Assembly (NCBI GenBank): GCA_936432065.2 | Contig: OW386292.2 | Coordinates: forward strand, 128,337,639-128,401,638 | From: Rutpela maculata | Lineage: Eukaryota > Arthropoda > Insecta > Coleoptera > Cerambycidae | Reading direction: 5' to 3' | DNA length: 64,000 bases | In this document: piece after piece, positions 1-11,094 of the stretch | Position numbering within the stretch: position 1 is the stretch's first letter | Layout: every line of letters starts with the position of its first letter | Notes under the pieces: model-generated | What the model saw: only the letters and a program-made list of their open reading frames with translations | Told to the model about the DNA's origin: nothing | The model's database searches: none | Made by a program: the position numbers and the translations under genes

Positions 1-430
1 TGTTAAATCGGGGGACCTCGGAGGTCATGGATTTGGACCATACCGACCAATCCATCGGCCATCAAACTTATTCCGTAACCGGGTTCTAACATTTGCCGCA
101 GAATAAGCCGGACAACCATCTTGTTAAAAATAAAATGAATTGGGGGAATTCATCACTGAAAAAAGATTGCAGCATATTCAAATAACTATTGGTGTTTTAA
201 AAAATGTGGCCTTATAATTCCATGGTAAACACTGCGCACCAAACATTTACTTTTTTAAAGTATTGTCGCCCTCACTGTATTCTAAAATTAGAATTAACAT
301 CACTCCAATATTGACGATGGTGCGAAGATACAATCCCATTAGTCCAGAAGGTGGATTCGTCTGTAAAGATAATATTTTGTGAAAATTTCTACTCATGCTT
401 CCAATCCACGAACAGAGAAATTTTGCTTCG
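1..430 (-). pseudogene. mariner-like (DDE) transposase fragment, cut by window edge
   Basis: Read on the minus strand, 352-372 encodes FTDEST followed by an FWTNG stretch, and 1-90 encodes RNKFDGRWIGRYGPNP followed by RSPDL. These are the catalytic-core motifs of the mariner/Tc1-type transposases that are abundant in insects (first aspartate in FTDES; the GRGGP...PRSPDLN block before the last acidic residue). The pieces are in different frames with stops, so the gene is dead. The rest of the C-terminus lies beyond position 1. The family call rests on motif recognition only. Confidence 0.7.
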
Positions 431-504
431 TCGCCTGTCTCTAATAGTGCAGTTGAATTGATTGTTTTCGGCGACAACATTCCACCTGATATTTTATTGT
501 TCAT

Positions 505-1009
505 TCTTTTGTATTATGACCGCCTGATTATGAAAAATATATTTGCGCTCAAAAATTCCTTGTCTGTAAAAGGTTATATGTAATTTTTGACGCGCTTTCA
601 CGAACTTTCAATTTATCTGCTTAATACGTCTTGAATTTTAAAAATACTGGCTTATTTGAAATAAGATTCTTCTCTCTCTCTCTGTCCGATATGGTCAATC
701 CGCCAAAAAATAGAAAACACCAAAAATAGCCGAGAATATCAAAATTGAATATCTTTTCTATAAGAAGGAGTAATTTCACCAAAGCAAAAATAAATCTCAT
801 TTATTGTCAAATATAATGCACCAATCCAGGACACCGTATGTCAAATAGAACGGTCAAAGATGGCGGACGAAATAAAATTTTTAATTCTTCGTCAATTATC
901 AAGGAGGCATTCTGTGTCACTTGTTTTTTTTTCGATTGTACGTTATTTTATGTACTTTTAGGAAAACTTTACATTTTTCAAAAATATATTTTCTTTGCTT
1001 CATTGTTGA
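505..1009. other. AT-rich intergenic stretch, no feature recognised
   Basis: I see no coding potential beyond short chance frames. There is a short CT-dinucleotide run near 670-685 and otherwise unstructured AT-rich sequence. Confidence 0.5.
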
Positions 1010-2060
1010 ATAAAAATGTTTCTTGTAAAAATTAAATGAAACGTTTTAATTCAACAACCATTTTTATTCGACAAAAATTTTAATTCCACAAAAATTTCAA
1101 TGATTCTCTTTTTCATTTGTGGAATAGAAATGATTGTTGAATAAAAATATTTGTTGAATTATAATGTTTCATTTAAAATTATCAACGAACATTTTAATTC
1201 AACAAACATTTTTATTCAACACAAATTTTAATCCAACAATCATTTTAATGTTTCTTTGTTTCATTTGTTGAATAAAAATGTTTGTTGAATTAAAATGGTT
1301 GTCGAATTAAAATGGTTGTTTTAAAATTATGGACAAACATATAAATTAGGCGCCACTGCCTACATCGGCTACTTAAGCTACTATATTACTGTGCTGTGTA
1401 TGTTTGTTTTAGTACTGTCACATAATAACCGCTTTCTTTTCAAGTGCTTGGAGCCCTGAATTTTTTAAAACAAGAATGATGATTGGTTAATGAAGGTTGA
1501 AAACTGATAGCTAACTAACTACCTATCAGTTATGCACCTATCACAGTTCTGATTTTGAAACTTCCAGGGCTCCAAGCTCTTAAAAAGAAAGCGGTCTCTA
1601 ACTACTTTCTAAGTTCTTTCATTCTGAACAAAGTTAATGTAATCAGTAAGCAACCAATATAAATCAAGAATTTGAAAAATATATCGATTCAATTGGCTGT
1701 TTAGTGACTGTAATCAGTTCAGCACCAAATAAATCAGCTACTAAATTGATTGATAGTTTTAAATGAAACATTTTAATTCAACAAACATTTTCATTCAACA
1801 AATGAAACAAAGGATAATTAAAATGTTTGTTGGATTAAAATTCTTGTTGAATAAAAATGTTTGTTTGAATTAACATTTTTACTGATAATTTTAAATGAAA
1901 CATTTTAATTCAACAAACAAAACAAAGAATTATTAAAGTGTTTGTTGGATTAAAATTCTTGTTTAATAAAATTGTTTGTTGAATAAAAATGTTTATTGAT
2001 GATTTTGAATGAAATGTTTTAATTCAACAAATATTTTTATTCAACAAGAATTATAAGTTT
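1010..2060. repeat. AT-rich field of short inverted motifs (TTGTTGAATTAAAATG type)
   Basis: A motif close to TTGTTGAATTAAAATGTTT, with a sister form GTTGAATAAAAATGTTT, recurs many times in both orientations at 1010-1330 and again at 1750-2050. The alternation of orientations means the field can fold back on itself many times. A separate hairpin element sits between the two blocks. It could be an inverted-repeat satellite or the remains of a fold-back transposon. No coding sequence is visible. Confidence 0.75.
1429..1594. mobile_element. 166-bp fold-back (MITE-like) element
   Basis: The left end CCGCTTTCTTTTCAAGTGCT and the right end, read in reverse complement as CCGCTTTCTTTTTAAGAGCT, pair over about 30 bp. 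An inner hairpin (AACTGATAGCT... against ...ACCTATCAGTT) lies in the middle. It separates the two blocks of the AT-rich motif field. No target duplication is certain. Confidence 0.65.
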
Positions 2061-2080
2061 TATTAATTAAATTACTCTGT

Positions 2081-2116
2081 TTAAATGTCTCTTCTAAATT
2101 TAGAAGAGACATTTAA
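2081..2116. repeat. 36-bp perfect palindrome
   Basis: The stretch beginning TTAAATGTCTCTTCTAAA equals its own reverse complement over all 36 bases with no spacer. It could extrude a cruciform, or be the fused ends of a deleted inverted-repeat element. Confidence 0.9.
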
Positions 2117-2945
2117 GCAACCATCTTTTAAAATTTGGAATATAAACTTTGACTGCTTTTAAGCATAATAAGACATTTTAATTCAACAATAATTTCAAGT
2201 AATAAACAGTTTTAAACAAATGTAAAAATGAAAAACCTGTCAAGATTTATTCTTTAAATAACAAATGTTTGTTTCAACATAAATTCGGAAAACGTACAAA
2301 ATGAGAAAAATTTTGAGAAATAGAATTTGGTAATAAACTTTAAATAAAACTTTTAGTTACATAAAGTTTAAACATAACGTAATAATGAAAGAAACAGTTT
2401 AATGACAAACAATTTATAAACAAACATATTAAACAGTTATATTAAAATGTTATATGAATTTTATGATACTTTATAATTTTTTTGATTATAATATTGTAAA
2501 TAGTAAAAATCCGGAACAGGGTAGGTTTAAGGTAGAACGTTGTTGAATATTAATGCAATCGGTGCACCAGGACGGCTCCAGGGAGAGCCCAAAAACAATT
2601 GTCGGATCTAAAAATATTTCAAATAAAAATTGTTTAGGATGGGAAGTATCACTTAAAAGCGTATCTTTAGTGCACTCGGGAAGGAATGTATAGTCAAATG
2701 TGATGAGAAAGTACTGTCGAGGTGAATCTGACCGAACCTGATTTGTACTTGTCTTTTGGCAATTTTTAATTTATATAATATTGTGTTAATAGCATAAATG
2801 TACCTATACATATTTCAATTGATTTTCAAGTTTTATTAATTTTAAAATACAATGTTGGCAGATAACAGAATTCATATCAAAATAAAAAGTCATGAAAAAT
2901 GAAAAATATTACAACAAAATTTAAATGCCAATTAAAGATATACAC

Positions 2946-3720
2946 TATTCACTTTCTTCATCTAATTCAAATACATTTTTATTGATATAGTTGACTACAC
3001 AATTCTTATGCATGTAAAAAATGTCGGTGTCTTTGATCTTTACCGCATCGCAAAATAAGCAGACATTTTTTACACGTATAAGAATTGCGTAGTCAACTTT
3101 AAGAAGTTTTTTATTTCTTCTGAATGAGGAGTTCTTTGCAGGACTTTACCGTCGCAATCTACAAGAAAAGAATTCCCTAGGAATTTTTAAAACATCAAAT
3201 ATGTAACGACTTGTATAAGTTCGTAATACTGAATTAGCGTTCTTTTCGACCCATAATATGTATTTTTCCTTTCTTTTCTTTTGCCACTAAATGTATTTTT
3301 AAATACTAATTTGTCTTTTAGAATTATATCCGTCCAATTCTAAATATTTCTCATAAATAGACGACATACTTGCTTTAAAAAACCTTTCTCAAGAATTTTA
3401 CATATTATGGTAGATCTCTTTTGGTTTTACATTTTCCACTTTTAATTTTATTGTTAGATAGACCTTTGCATTTCCTATTGCGACTTAAGAAACATGAAAC
3501 ATGATATTTAGTTTCCATAGCTATTAAATCGTTAGCACCAATTCTTTCGAAAATTATGGGATTTTGGTAAGCTATTATTAATCTTATTTTTCTTTCTATA
3601 TTCGTGGTCATTACTTGAGAGACCTTATTTATTGTTGATGCCTTTTGACAAAAAATACATTTCTCTATAAAAAAACAATAGTTTTACGCAAGGGCACACC
3701 TGAAGAAGTTGATGGACGGG
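2946..3720 (-). pseudogene. decayed zinc-module protein of transposon type
   Basis: Three minus-strand pieces look like one broken protein. At 3405-3720 a frame reads GANDLIAMETKYHVSCF, which resembles the '(A)GD-x-[IV]-A-x-E-[AT]-KYH-x-x-C' block of large insect proteins linked to transposons. At 2946-3072 a frame reads VCLFCDAVKIKD and then HKNC, a C-x2-C ... H-x3-C zinc-type pattern, ending in an acidic tail and a stop. Between them (3110-3290) are open but frameshifted segments. I believe these belong to the same wide family as the relics at 7660-8676 and 15085-15585 (N-terminal part here), but that is inference from pattern memory. No intact gene is present. Confidence 0.4.
2990..3097. 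repeat. hairpin with arms of about 36 bp
   Basis: TTGACTACACAATTCTTATG at 2991 pairs with the reverse complement of the sequence ending at 3097, over about 36 bp with a few mismatches and a loop of about 35 bp. It overlaps the zinc-module relic. Confidence 0.8.
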
Positions 3721-6400
3721 CACTGGATCCATCTGAACTGTTTTCAATTTCTTTCTCTTTTTCTATTTTTTTTTCTCCTTAAATGTCTTTTGCTAGTAAA
3801 ACCAAAATAGCAATTTCGGTGCCAAACCAAACCATCAAAACTGTTTGTTTTTCGAAATGACATAGTTCTAGAATATAAATCATCTTCTCTTTGGTTGCCT
3901 ACTTTTCTTGGGGTTTTAAACAATCAATAAATGTTGGAAATGATTTCTCAGAACCTTTGACTACAGAGCCCGGTTTCCTACAAATTAAACATAATTTCTT
4001 ACGAGTCTTACCCTAAATTTTATTTTTGTCTCTACTTGTGACGTCAGTACTACTTTCCACTTCAATTTCTTCTGAAAAGCACATACATCAGTATATGGTA
4101 GAAAATTCTACTGAAAAAATACATACCAGCTGAAAGTATCTTGCAAACAGTAAACTGGAGAGTTTCTTATAACGTGTTAATCTATTACACACAAATTTAG
4201 GTTCACATAACACTGAATTAATATGATCAATAAATATACTTATATTTATTCCATATTAATCATTTTCAAGACAAAAAATTTAAAAGTATCATAAACCACA
4301 AGAGTTACAATGCGCGTATCTATTTAACGATTGACTTTTGCGGGAAGCAGCGCGGGTTGTTGAAATAGTCTTAAAGTAGTGGGATAGCGATTATTTTCAG
4401 CGAACGTGACGCCGTCGATTTGCTTCGAAAATTGACATCACTCTACATATTGCTACATTGACTTTATTATAAAAATGCATAATAATATAATATATAGGTA
4501 GTTATACATTTGTACACATTATAAAGCGGGCGAAGTTTAGCCAGATGGCTATTCTTATACTTAACCAACTAACAAATTATCGAACAATATTTCCAAAAAT
4601 TCTTATAGTTCATTTTAAACTTTTAATTAACTCTTATATGGAAAATGTATACAAAGATAATGACTTATATGAATTTGTTACTTTAGAAGGTTAATTCGAA
4701 CTGACAGTAAATTAGCATTTGCTTCCTTTTACGACGAAATACATAAAGACTTAAATAGGTACATATTAGGTTTTGTAGAATTGTACAACATTGTTGCCGA
4801 ATAAGTGAAACATCGTTGAAAAAAGCAGACGAGTGATGAGGCATTGTAAGTGTGTTGTGATGTCAGATATTACGGTTATGAGCAGCATTTCTAAGGACGA
4901 GTTTTTCATGAAGATACATGAGGACTGAAGAATGGAATAAACGATACAAAAATATGAGATAATGAAGTTTCACTGTGTTTTTAACCACCTCAATTCAATA
5001 AATTTCGTCGATACGTGATCGTATTTTCTTAAGTTGATAAAACGATAACATGTGTTTTGTACAATTTGTAAACGGTTTTTTGAAGTTTGCTCTAAACATG
5101 GGTAGTCGTGGGAAAGAAAGTGTTCGAAAAATAATTAATTTATTTTCTGCTGTAGTCGAGCGGAGAAAATGAGAATTTTTGTTTTTTACTGCCATATACC
5201 TAAGCCAACGTAAAAGATCATTTATTCATTTATTTTAAAAATAGAAATTCCACCGGGAAGTTAATGATTTTTTGAACAAATATGTTTCATAATTGGCTCT
5301 ATCATGTGGTGTGGTTAATTAGAAAATTTTGATTTGTGCCTTTATATTCATTGCGATTTTTTACGACAAGTGGAGGTGTCAGCCACATATCTGGAAGGGT
5401 CAGACATTTTACTCTAAAACTGCCAACGGGAACAAAAACTAAGCGATTTTTGTCAACGCGAGCACTCCACTATAAGTTAACAATGTCGCAATTCTTCATA
5501 CCCTTTTTCTTTACTTTAATGACTGGCCTATAAGAAAGAAACCTATTTTCGAGCCTATTTTAGTTTTGGTGAAAACGAAATAAAATAATTAACTAATCTA
5601 AACCCATCAATATTCGACGGGGGATATATCATAGTTACTCCTTTATTTTCATGAACTGCACTAGAAAAAGGTGAGATCATTAAGTTGAAACAGGGCCGCG
5701 AATTTCTCGAAAATGTAAGTGCAGGTAGTAAGTTCAAAGTTGTGCCTCTACAGAATAATTTCTGAAGTACATTTTTAAACATCCCAACTCGGTTGAATCT
5801 CAACGGGGTCATTCTAGTTTATTATTAAATTATAAATAGAAAAACGAAATTTAATTCACATGACAATATTTCTAAATTAAAAGCTCTAGTTATTGTACCA
5901 AAATATAAAAAATAAATTATTATAGACGACAATACATGCCAGTCATGACAAATAATATAAGTAGCGTCGTATAAAAATTGATTTGATCACACCCCAACCA
6001 TTTCATTGACCTTTATGTTGACCTACTCTCCTATTAAATTATGTATCGGAAAATCATTAAAAAAGTTTTTCGTATTTATTATGCCTTGTAATCCCTTTTT
6101 AATAGTGCTTTCTCTAATTTAGTAATATTTATTGGTATTGAGTCAGCATACCGTTTGTAGTGGCGTCGAAGGTCGCACTAATGTTATTAAGAGCCACCCA
6201 CACAATGGGGATTGGGAAGTCGATTTTTCATTCGACCTATATTTTATGCCATATCTTGATCCAACAAAATAATTACTAGGGCACATTTTTTTTAGGTAAG
6301 TTCCGAATGAAGGGCAGTTACTTGGCTAGATTTATCCAACAACAAATGGCTTTATACAGCGTACTGAAGTTACAAACCTTCAATTTGATATCAAGTGGAC
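3721..6400. other. intergenic sequence, nothing firm recognised
   Basis: 2.7 kb of AT-rich sequence. Short frames at 4995-5195, 5336-5533 and 5555-5812 show no recognisable domain and no splice-supported structure. The stretch 6100-6300 has ordinary base composition but no gene signal that I can support. Confidence 0.4.
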
Positions 6401-6766
6401 CGCCCCACAGTGGCTCCAAAATGATTTTTTTTTTCAAATCAGTCTGCAGGTCTGAAGTATTTAAGCAATCAGTAAATTTATTTTTTTAAATCTTCATTTT
6501 TTATATCGATCTGTTAAGCCAGATTTTCGATTTTTGTTCCTGATTTTTCAAAATTTTTGATGAAAACTTCGGAAAATTTAGAAAACTCCTGGATAGAGAT
6601 GCAACGGATATCCGGTTACTATCCGGTATCCGGCCTATCCGGCCACTTTATTACTATCCGGCTGAGCACCGGATAGTGACCTGATATCCGGCCAAAACCG
6701 GATAGTTAAAAAATAAAAAATGGTATAAATAATGAAAGAGTTTCATTGTTTTTCACATCCTACATT

Positions 6767-9630
6767 ATAGGCTATTGTCTATGTACAAAAAAAGAAGGTT
6801 GAAAGGAACTAAAACGTTAAAGGGTTTTTATTGTTCATTATGTTCAATTGACCCCAAGATATGAAAAAACCGCGGAGTGCTACCATTTAAAGTGGTGCGT
6901 TTTTGAGATCGAAATAAAAAGGTCCACTTTTCATATTTTTTTTTGCTCGAAAACTATGAATTTTTTCTATAAACACGTCAATAGAAAAGTGTGTAGAGAA
7001 TTAAATTTCCAATCGAAATGGCACCTTCAGAAGTCAAATTTTTTTTTTACAAAAATACGTCCAAAAAAGAAAACAAAAAAAAAACGAAAAAATGCAATTT
7101 TTTATTTTTTTTATTTTAGCCTGTAACTATTTTTCGGGTACATTTAGGCATAGACATTGCTGCATAACAAAAAAAGCTGGCGTTTTACCCGTTAAAATGA
7201 GATTTTGTAAACAGTTTTACGATTAATAGTGACCGAGATATGGCGTTTCAAAGTTTGCAACTTTTAACTTGTTTTGCTAATTTTTACTATTTTTTTTTCA
7301 AATTTCGTCCTGTAACTTTTTTCTGAGTGAATTTAGGTGTAGACATTATTATATTAAAGTGAAAGCTGACTTTACGCCCGTTGAAATGGTGGCTGGTAAA
7401 AGTCTCTACGACAAAAAGAAACCTAGATACAGCGTTTCGAAGAGTATTACTTTTATTAACTTTCTTCCAATTTTTACGTTCTTTTTTAAATTTCGGCCTA
7501 TAACTTATTTGTCAAATGCTTTAAGTACAGATATTGCTACACTGAATGACCTCGCAGCATTCTTGTTTAAATGGTCTGCAATAGAAATTTAACCCATCTT
7601 AAAGTATTGTTTTTTCTCCTTATTATCCTTATCCATTTTTCGTATTTCCGGCCTCAGAAAATCAGCTTACTGGCACATTTCAATTACTCAAAGCCATTAT
7701 CAAAACCTGATAAATTTTTGGCAAATGAAAATAATAAAAAAAACTATTTCATATTTAATTCAAAAATTTGAAGAAAATAATATTGAGACTGGGCAAGCTG
7801 AAGAGGATGCAGACGTACTAATTGTAAAAACTGCAAAAGATAAGGCATCCCAATCAGAAAATGTTGTTATAGTTGGTCAAGATGTCGATCTTCTTATTAT
7901 CTTATCATTATTACCAGAAGAAAATGAAAATATATATATTTTTAAACCTAGTATAGGAAATGTAACTGCCAAATTATATAACAATAATAGTTTCAAATTT
8001 AATCATCTACAAAAATACCTTGGCTTCGTCCATGCATTCAGTGGCTCTGATACAACCTATTCTTTTTTTGGTATTGGTAAAGAGAAATTCTTGAATTTCA
8101 TTATTGAGAATATTTTGTTTTTGGAAAAGTATTTAAATGAATTTTTGTGTGAAAATGCAAGTCCAGCAGCGATCGGTTCTGCTTCTGAATGTATTGTAAC
8201 ATTACTATACGGTATGAAAATTGATGGCCAAAGCACCTGTTCGCTATAAATTATTTCAGAAGTACTCAACAGGTGCGAAATTCTCATTGTCCCGATTGCC
8301 TCCAATAACTGATGCTGCTAAACATTATGGTTTAAGAACTTACTTGCAAATGCAACATTGGAAAGGAAATATTGTAAATTCTCTCATCTGGGGTTGGAAA
8401 AGTTCAGAAAATGGACTAGTACCAATTTTGACAAATAAACCTCCCGCACCACAAGTTTTGCTGGAAAAAATAGCCTGTAAATGCACCAAAGGATGCAGAG
8501 GAAACTGTGGTTGCAGGAAATTGGGAATGAATTGCTCCATTTTTTGCAAAGAATGTATGGGAATGAACTGTGAAATCGCTGATGTACCTCAAATAACGGA
8601 AGACGATGTTTACATAGATGCCGATGAAGAAATCGACTTTGATTTTGAAAATATGTTAAATTCAGCATCTGAATAATTTCATAATTTAAGTTATTAATCT
8701 AAGTTATTTGAACAAAAAAAAAACACGTGATATAATAAAGTTCAGAAGTGGAAAAATGTAAAAAGTTATTTTTTAAATACAATAATCTACTATATCTAGA
8801 CTGTATTTTGGTTACTATTGATCACATAAACTTCTATTGCAGACCATTTAAACAAGAATGCTGCAAGTACATTCCATATAGCAATATCTGTATTTGACAA
8901 ATAAGTTATAGGCCGAAATTTAAAAAAGAATGTAAAAATTGGAAGAAAGTTAATAAAAGTAACACTCTTCGAAACGCTGTATCTAGGTTTCTATTTGTCG
9001 TAGAGATTTTTACCAGCCACCATTTCAACGGGCGTAAAGTCAGCTTTCACTTTAATATAATAAAGTCTACACCTAAATTCACTCAGAAAAAAGTTACAGG
9101 ACGAAATTTGAAAAAAAAAATAAAAATTAGCAAAAAAAGTTCAAAGTTGCAAACTTTGAAACGCTATATCTCGGTCACTATTAATCGTAAAACTGTTTAC
9201 AAAATCTCATTTTAACGGGTAAAACGGTAGCTTTTTTGTTATGCAGCAATGTCTATGCCTAAATGTATCCGAAAAATAGTTACAGGCTGAAATAAAAAAA
9301 AATAAAAAATGGCGTTTTTTCGTTTTTTTTGTTTTGTTTTTTGGCCGTATTTTTGTAAAAAAATAAGTTTTTGACTTCCGAAGGTGCCATTTCGATTGGA
9401 AATTTAATTCTCTACACACTTTTCTATTGACGCGTTTATAGAAAAAATTCATAGTTTTCGAGAAAAAAAAATCTGAAAAGTGGACCTTTTTACTTCGATC
9501 TCAAAAACGCACCACTTTAAATGGTAGCACTTTGCGGTTTTTTCATATCTTGGGGTCAATTGAACATAATAAACAATAAAAACCCTTTAACGTTTTAGTT
9601 CCTTTCTACAGTACATGGACAATAGACTAT
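6767..9630. mobile_element. element with ~0.8-kb inverted arms around a nuclease/cysteine-rich ORF
   Basis: The left arm (6767-7592) and right arm (8832-9630) are near-identical inverted copies; for example AAAGTGGTGCGTTTTTGAGA in the left arm has its inverse near 9510. Each arm contains about three diverged sub-repeats spaced roughly 188 bp apart, marked by CCTGTAACT...TTTAGG..TAGACATT (left-arm copies near 7120, 7311 and 7497). The centre holds a single broken gene on the + strand. The whole unit lies inside the hAT element. The combination with an XPG-like nuclease suggests an Academ-type DNA transposon (the Academ superfamily is known to carry XPG nucleases). I could not find a clear target duplication. 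Confidence 0.7.
7660..8676 (+). pseudogene. XPG/FEN-like nuclease plus cysteine-rich C-terminal domain, frameshifted
   Basis: Three overlapping frames make one protein: about 7660-7768, 7766-8230 and 8221-8673, with two frameshifts (near 7765 and 8225). The middle part has three acidic motifs in the order expected for XPG/FEN 5' nucleases: EEDADVLIV (like the EAEA helix), VGQDVDLLI (D-x-D strand), and FSGSDTT...GIGK (like the GCDY...G-x-G helix-turn region). The C-terminal part has LPPITDAAKHYGLR, then IWGWK, then a cysteine cluster with CKCTKGC, CGCRKLGMNC and CKEC, close to a Tesmin/TSO1-type CXC module, and finally an acidic tail ending at a TAA at 8674. The two N-terminal metal-binding aspartates of XPG proteins are not visible, so the 5' part is missing or decayed. 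It sits between inverted arms with no other gene. The family is widespread in insect genomes as uncharacterised proteins; the nuclease assignment is inference from motifs. Confidence 0.65.
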
Positions 9631-9679
9631 TACAATTATTACTACAAACTTAAAGTTTACCGATGGTAAATTATGGTGA

Positions 9680-10070
9680 ATAAAGAGTTTTTCAGCGTTT
9701 AGAGGGTAGTAGATGATTTCGTTTCTTTTGGTATACGTTGCCAGCTTCTGAAAAGACTGCTTACACTGCTTCAAGGAGCTGAAAGATATATTTTTACAAA
9801 CTTTGACGAAAGTATATACTGATTGGAGTTAGTACACCACCATGCGTAAGGGTCACTATTTCTATGAATCCGTGCTCCTTTCAAATAATAATCAATCTCC
9901 CTGACCGTTGAACTTTTCTCCGAAACTACTATTTTTTTCGCCACATTCTCAAAACAGTCCCAGAAAGTGCAGCAGTAATATTAACCGGGTTTCTCTTACT
10001 TTGTTTACTGGAAGGAGAAGTACCACTTTCACTATCACTGCTTGAATATGAATCATCACAACTATTTTTT
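9680..10070 (-). pseudogene. hAT transposase C-terminal (dimerisation) relic
   Basis: On the minus strand 9780-9900 reads EIDYYLKGARIHRNSDPYAWW and then YILSSKFVKIYLSAP, and after frame slips NAEKLFIHHNLP (9680-9725). This is the hAT C-terminal dimerisation region (EI..YL.....DP..WW..N ... YLS.P..S..SE..FS.AG ... KRN.L....VEKL.F...N). Upstream, 10010-10060 encodes a serine-rich linker SSSDSESGTSPSSKQSKRN. At least one stop replaces a residue in the YLSAP-x-SS motif, and the rest of the transposase is gone. It agrees with the termini of the surrounding element. Confidence 0.75.
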
Positions 10071-10150
10071 TAATCCTGCAGCAGAATAATTTGACGGGAT
10101 ATTTTAGCATGATTCTTATAAAAAAAAAAACTGGTTTTAAATCTGAGGTC

Positions 10151-10540
10151 AGGGGCGAGCGTAGAGGCGACTTCAATGTGAATGTCAGTCGATATTCCGT
10201 TGAAGCAACGTCGAGCGCGGTAGTACTTGGATGGGTGACCCATCTTGGGAAATACAGCGTTCTCGTCCCACCTTCTAGCGGCTTGTATATCAGTGTATAC
10301 GCGGAAGTTACGTAATTTCAGACGAGGATTACGTAGTGGATATACCATCCTTCGGAGGGGATGTAAAGCAGGCGGTCCCTTGTCTATTAAATGTTAGGCA
10401 AGTAAAAGATCCCTACTCTTCTTAAGGGAAGAGGTTCGGCAAAATTTCCAGGTTGAGGATAGCTCGTCTCCTGGCGTCGGTGATAGGCCCCGGTAGCGGA
10501 AATAGGCAACGTTAAATAGTTAAAAAATAAAAAAAATAAA
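10151..10540 (+). mobile_element. 5S-rRNA-derived SINE (SINE3 type), copy 1
   Basis: The 5' part contains AAGCAACGTCGAGCGCGG and TAGTACTTGGATGGGTGACC, the internal promoter region of 5S rRNA (box A to box C). An unrelated body follows, then an A-rich tail (TAGTTAAAAAATAAAAAAAA type). It is flanked by a direct repeat AAATCTGAGGTC at 10139-10150 and 10541-10552, showing retrotransposition into the hAT. A second copy lies in inverse orientation at 35606-35986. Confidence 0.85.
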
Positions 10541-10848
10541 AAATCTGAGGTCTAGAAGAGTTGCCAGTAAGTATTTTTTGTCGTCGATGTTGCCAAAACG
10601 TGTTTTCAATCCAACTTTCAATGTAAGCCGGATAGTTGGCCGGATATCCGGTATCCGGTACAAGAAGTACGCCGTATATCCGGTATTCGGTATCCGGCCA
10701 AAACACTATCCGTTGCATCTCTACTCCTGGATAAAAATTGAAAATCTAACTCGGTAATTAATTAAAAAACGAGGATTAAAAAAAAATCCGATTGCTTAAG
10801 TATTAAGGCCTGCAGACTGATTTGAAAAAAAAATGAGTCATTGGACGC

Positions 10849-11094
10849 ATAGTTCACAGAAGTTTCTTACTTTTAATAAGTCATAAAAAAGTGTAAAGAT
10901 TACCAACTGGTGTCCTCGACGCCGTGCGGTATCAAAGCAAGCCGCGCGGCACTTTGATGGGACCGCTTGAACCGAACTTTTTATACCAATTATGAAAATG
11001 TAAATAATTCGTTATCTCTCTCTGTACAACCGCAAGCACAGGATGGAAACTAAGAGCATACGTACTCAATTCAACACATTTGGTAAATTAGGAT
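10849..11094. other. short spacer, no feature
   Basis: No gene seen. There is a small GC-richer patch near 10915-10970. It may be the 3' flank of the neighbouring transposon relic. Confidence 0.4.

Larger units (their letters stand above)
6594..10723. mobile_element. hAT-superfamily DNA transposon, 4130 bp, with 8-bp target duplication
   Basis: The element starts TAGAGATGCAACGGATA and ends with the inverted form TATCCGTTGCATCTCTA. It is flanked on both sides by the identical octamer CTCCTGGA (6586-6593 and 10724-10731). An 8-bp duplication and a TAGAGATG-type terminus are hallmarks of hAT elements. Subterminal regions carry many copies of TATCCGG/CCGGATA. Inside are a C-terminal transposase relic on the minus strand, a 5S-derived SINE, and a long-inverted-repeat element. 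The internal insertions and stops make it non-autonomous today. Confidence 0.9.
6410..10848. mobile_element. small fold-back element split by the hAT insertion
   Basis: The left part (about 6410-6593) and the right part (about 10732-10848) are inverted copies of each other. Both contain TTTTTTTCAAATCAGTCTGC in opposite orientations, followed by similar AAGTATTTAAGCAATC blocks. With the hAT removed the element would be about 300 bp, the size of a MITE. Outer ends are approximate. Confidence 0.6.

Noticed and set aside
1010..2060. CRISPR array
   Set aside because: Eukaryotic AT-rich motif field with mixed orientation and no regular spacers.
8057..8668. Minus-strand frames opposite the nuclease gene
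   Set aside because: They are shadows of the + strand coding sequence; no recognisable domain.
10180..10260. A 5S rRNA gene
   Set aside because: Only the internal box region resembles 5S; the ends do not, it is fused to an unrelated body with an A-rich tail and has target duplications, so it is a SINE.
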